Below are positions 13,071-15,292 of a DNA stretch of 15,292 bases, piece by piece (the stretch's first letter is position 1; every line of letters starts with the position of its first letter). The translations under genes and the position numbers were made by a program. The stretch lies in the NCBI GenBank assembly GCA_964642165.1, contig CAZXOC010000182.1, positions 1-15,292 of the forward strand. Reading direction: 5' to 3'. The notes beneath the pieces were generated by a model, which did not search any database, was not told the origin of the DNA, and worked only from the letters and a program-made list of their open reading frames with translations. This DNA comes from CAYRVX01 sp964642165 (lineage in GTDB: Bacteria > Planctomycetota > Phycisphaerae > SM23-33).

Positions 13071-14060
13071 ATGACACCGCGAGAGGTCGTCCAGGCGACG
13101 TTCCGGTTCGAGCAGACCGACCCGGTCCCGTACCACATCCCGATCGACGAGGACGTCCAGCGGCGGCTGGACGCGCACTACGGCAACACGGCGTGGCGCG
13201 AGCGGCTCGTGCCGTACGTCCAACTCGGACACCTCGGCGGCGGACGCGAGGACCGCCCGGACGGCACGCAGCGCGACCTCTTCGGCACCGTCGTGCGCCC
13301 GGGCAACATCATGCACATCGTCCAGCCGGCGCTGGCCGGGCCGTCCCTGGCGGGCTACGACTGGCCCGACGTCGAGGCGCTGGCCGACTGGGACGCCCTG
13401 GCCGCGCGGCCCGCCGGGGCGCGCGAGCCCTACCGCATGTTCGGCCTGGGCTACGGCCTGTTCGAGCGGGCGTGGCTGATGCGCGGCATGGAGGCGCTGC
13501 TGATGGACATGCTGGACGCCCCGGCCTTCGTCGAGGAGCTGATGGACGGCATCGAGGCCGTCCACCTCCGGGCCATCGACCTCGTCGCCGATCGCCTCGG
13601 CGTCGACGCCTACTTCGCCGGCGACGACTGGTCCGGCCAGCGCGGGCCGATCATGGGGCTGGGGCCCTGGCGGCGGTTCATCAAGCCCCGGCTCGCCCGC
13701 CTGATCGAGCGCGCCCACGAGCGAGGCCTGCCGCTGATCTGCCATTCCTGCGGCAACGTCCTGCCGCTCGTCGACGACCTGCTCGAGATCGGCCTCGACG
13801 GGCTCGAATCGCTCCAGCCCGAGGCCATGGACGTCTACGAGCTCAAACGCCGCACGCACGGACGCATGGTCCTCGTCGGCGGCATGGGAACCCAGAGCAC
13901 GCTGCCGTTCGGCACCCCCCGGGACGTCCGGGACGAGACCCGCCGGCTCCTGCGCGAGCTCGGGCGCGGCGGCGGGTACGTCCTCGCACCCGCCAAGCCC
14001 CTCCTGCCCGACGTGCCCACCGCCAACGCCGTCGCGTTCCTCGAAGCGGCCGCGGGATGA
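13071..14060 (+). CDS. Uroporphyrinogen decarboxylase-fold (URO-D family) protein, not HemE
   Basis: This 329-residue protein starts with MTPREVVQATFRFEQTDPVP, the usual N-terminus of URO-D superfamily enzymes outside the HemE branch. It has HSCGN at 225-229, LDGLESLQPEAMD at 242-254, VGGMGTQSTLPFGTP at 269-283 and a C-terminal GGYVLAPAKP...DVPTANAVAFLE. Related enzymes are HemE (decarboxylation) and MtaA/CmuA-type corrinoid methyltransferases. The HemE substrate-site signature MRQAGRY is absent. His225 and Cys227 match the HxC half of the methyltransferase zinc site. No Cys follows position 227, so the usual third ligand is missing. Substrate and reaction therefore cannot be assigned. The start has GAGGAAGG about 8 nt upstream. 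It stands alone, 179 bp after tspO, and ends immediately before the N gap. Confidence 0.9.
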   Translation: MTPREVVQATFRFEQTDPVPYHIPIDEDVQRRLDAHYGNTAWRERLVPYVQLGHLGGGREDRPDGTQRDLFGTVVRPGNIMHIVQPALAGPSLAGYDWPDVEALADWDALAARPAGAREPYRMFGLGYGLFERAWLMRGMEALLMDMLDAPAFVEELMDGIEAVHLRAIDLVADRLGVDAYFAGDDWSGQRGPIMGLGPWRRFIKPRLARLIERAHERGLPLICHSCGNVLPLVDDLLEIGLDGLESLQPEAMDVYELKRRTHGRMVLVGGMGTQSTLPFGTPRDVRDETRRLLRELGRGGGYVLAPAKPLLPDVPTANAVAFLEAAAG

Positions 14061-14160
14061 NNNNNNNNNNNNNNNNNNNNNNNNNNNNNNNNNNNNNNNN
14101 NNNNNNNNNNNNNNNNNNNNNNNNNNNNNNNNNNNNNNNNNNNNNNNNNNNNNNNNNNNN
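14061..14160. other. Assembly gap (100 N)
   Basis: Exactly 100 N, the conventional placeholder for a scaffold join of unknown length. It begins at the base after the TGA of the URO-D-family gene and ends inside the C-terminal sorting signal of the convergent PEP-CTERM gene. The order of the two flanks rests on scaffolding, not on continuous sequence. Confidence 0.99.
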
Positions 14161-14835
14161 CACGCACAGCATCGTCAGGGGCTCGGGAATGAGGCCGTTC
14201 GGGCGGGCGATGAAGGCCTGCGCATCGCCCAGGTCGGGGTCGGCCCAGCCGGTGTTCCACATCTCGCCCACCCCGGTCTTGATGCCGATGTGCCCGTAGA
14301 CCGGACTGCGCAGGGAGTGGAAGGAAACCAGCGAGTTCGTGGGCCAGTCCGCCCCGCCGTCCGGGCACTCGATCTTGATGGACCCGGGGATGGCGCCGTT
14401 GCCGTTGCTCACGGGCACGCCCTCCAGCGGGGGCGACAGGCAGAACAGCTCGTCGTCGTCCGGGCTGTCCAGCAGATCCCCAAGGTCGGTGACGGTCAGC
14501 CCCCAGATCGTGCCCGGCAGGATCTCGTCGTCGGCCGTGACGGCGTCATCGGTCACGTCCAGGTTGACGTGGCTGATGCTGCTGCCCTGCCCGTTGAAAC
14601 CGGTGAGCATGTACGTGTACGTGTAGTAGGAGCCCTGGAAGGTGATGTCCCAGGCGATGGTGTTGCGGCTCCAACTGTCGACGTCGGTCGCCAGCCCCGC
14701 GCCCACCGAGCGGCTGCCGCTCATGTCCTCGGCCGCGACCGGCAGGCCGTACACCGACCCGGCCTCCGCGGCACCCACACCCAGGCCGAGCCCTGCCAAC
14801 AGAACGGCCGTCACTGCGATTGTCCGTGGTCCCAT
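14161..14835 (-). CDS. PEP-CTERM sorting domain protein (C-terminal end lost in gap)
   Basis: 225 codons are visible. The N-terminus is a classical signal peptide: MGPR, a hydrophobic stretch at about 6-22 (IAVTAVLLAGLGLGVGA) and an AEA site near residue 25. The mature part is rich in Tyr, Asp, Gly and Ser and has two Cys (132, 157), with no enzyme motif I recognise. It ends IPEPLTMLCV (216-225), the PEP box and the first residues of the membrane helix of a PEP-CTERM signal. The rest of the helix and the basic tail, about 15-20 residues in known cases, lie in the N gap. Such proteins are recognised by an exosortase and reach the envelope or extracellular matrix. No exosortase gene is in the window. 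The ATG at 14835 has AGGAGG 8 nt upstream. About 150 nt of leader contains an 11-bp tandem repeat. The function beyond export is unknown. Confidence 0.9.
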
Positions 14836-14940
14836 GGGTTCTCCCTCCTCTGTCCAGTCGGTAGAAAGGCTGCCCGTCTTTAGGGGCGTCCTTCGTCCTC
14901 CGACGTGAGACTGTCCCTCGCTTCTGTGAGTGTCGTACGT

Positions 14941-14973
14941 CGACCCTCTCCCGACCCTCTCCCGATCCTCTCC
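14941..14973. repeat. 11-bp tandem repeat, three copies
   Basis: CGACCCTCTCC occurs twice exactly (14941-14951, 14952-14962), then once with one change (CGATCCTCTCC, 14963-14973). A degenerate fourth copy may follow to about 14984. Read in the direction of the PEP-CTERM gene it is GGAGAGG(G/A)TCG, purine-rich, and lies 106-138 nt upstream of that gene's ATG. It therefore probably lies in the transcribed leader. Confidence 0.9.
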
Positions 14974-14991
14974 CGGCTCCTCGTACGAACC

Positions 14992-15020
14992 ACCCTACCA
15001 GCACACCGCGATTCCGTCAA
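14992..15020 (-). promoter_or_regulatory. Possible promoter of the PEP-CTERM gene
   Basis: On the minus strand TTGACG (15020-15015) is 5/6 of a -35. It lies 17 bp before TAGGGT (14997-14992), a weak -10 (3/6). Transcription would start near 14985 and place the 11-bp repeats at the beginning of the leader. Confidence 0.3.
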
Positions 15021-15292
15021 CCCACTTTCTGCGGCTGGGCATCATTTTCGGGAAAACGGGGACACCCTCCAACTCCAACGCCTCCAAGCCAACCTCCTGA
15101 GGCCTCAAGGCCCGCCAGTCCACAGCCCAAGGCAACGGCGCCAATCCCACCCCTGGCGTCGCTCTGGCCTGGCGGCCGCCGCATACAAATGTAGCGATGA
15201 CCGAGAAGGTCTTGATCGCACCCAGCAGCCCCAGCCCCAGCAGGAAGTACGTCACGAACACCGCGGCCGTGAAGCCCACGCCCACCACGGCC
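14995..15292 (-). pseudogene. Membrane-protein fragment with foreign-looking C-terminal tail
   Basis: The frame is open at the right edge and ends at a TAG (14995-14997). The first 33 visible codons (15291-15193) are a strongly hydrophobic segment, VGFTAAVFVTYFLLGLGLLG followed by AIKTFSVIA. It resembles a transmembrane helix of CcdA/DsbD-type thiol-disulfide transporters, but this is a loose resemblance. After SVIA the frame becomes Arg/Pro/Gly-rich and soluble (CGGRQARATPGVG...) with less GC-rich codons and no membrane character. This is consistent with a truncated gene whose remaining frame runs through unrelated DNA. A real protein with this tail is possible but less likely. The N-terminal part lies outside the window. 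Confidence 0.4.
15184..15193. promoter_or_regulatory. TACA-NN-TGTA dyad, BlaI/MecI-operator-like
   Basis: TACAAATGTA has inverted TACA/TGTA half sites with a 2-bp spacer, the core arrangement of BlaI/MecI repressor operators. It sits exactly at the point where the membrane-protein reading frame loses its character. A 10-bp match can arise by chance and no BlaI-type gene is in the window. Confidence 0.2.

Noticed and set aside
12991..13074. Upstream ORF of 27 codons overlapping the URO-D-family start by ATGA
   Set aside because: It has a GTG start with AAAGGA 8 nt upstream, but the product is Arg/Ala/Pro-rich with no recognisable feature. It may be a leader ORF, but support is too weak to annotate.
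13071..14060. HemE (uroporphyrinogen decarboxylase of haem synthesis)
   Set aside because: The N-terminal MRQAGRY substrate signature is missing, and the HSCGN and GGMGTQSTLPFGTP segments fit the paralogous URO-D family.

Overview
The window is GC-rich bacterial DNA from a draft scaffold, since it contains a run of 100 N. Three things point to a planctomycete-like bacterium, possibly a Phycisphaerae-type genome: an N-terminal LEPR-XLL-like motif on a giant repeat protein, a PEP-CTERM sorting motif on a small exported protein, and a uroporphyrinogen-decarboxylase-fold protein of the paralogous, non-HemE kind. This placement is inference from gene content; there is no rRNA or other marker gene here.

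Layout. (1) About 71% of the window (2-10885, minus strand) is one uninterrupted gene for a giant surface or secreted protein. At least 3,628 residues are visible and the C-terminus lies off the left edge. It has an Arg-rich N-terminus with a LExRxLLS motif, three separate blocks of RTX-type glycine/aspartate nonapeptides, three canonical EF-hand loops and a long series of beta-rich repeated modules. The window cuts it inside a very regular, His-rich RTX array with a 216-bp (72-residue) higher-order repeat. (2) 10886-11701 has no intact gene. It holds a good sigma70-like promoter for the giant gene with a leader of about 380 nt, a region dense in inverted repeats including a possible pseudoknot, and an orphan fragment on the plus strand that resembles the giant protein's modules. 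(3) 11702-12891 holds a divergent pair: a Bcp-type peroxiredoxin (minus) and a TspO/MBR membrane protein (plus). (4) 13071-14060 (plus) encodes a UroD-fold protein. (5) After the N gap, 14161-14835 (minus) is a PEP-CTERM protein whose last residues fall in the gap. (6) The right end has an 11-bp tandem repeat in the leader of that gene, visibly less GC-rich DNA, and the fragment of a membrane protein that appears broken.

How they fit. The giant protein and the PEP-CTERM protein are both envelope or extracellular products using two different sorting signals. Bcp and TspO are housekeeping or stress functions and the UroD-like protein is an orphan enzyme. I see no operon linking these genes. Every gene except the UroD-like one is either alone or divergent from its neighbour, and adjacency across the N gap is not proven by sequence. 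The most unusual content is the giant calcium-binding repeat protein, the structured DNA upstream of it, and the broken right end.
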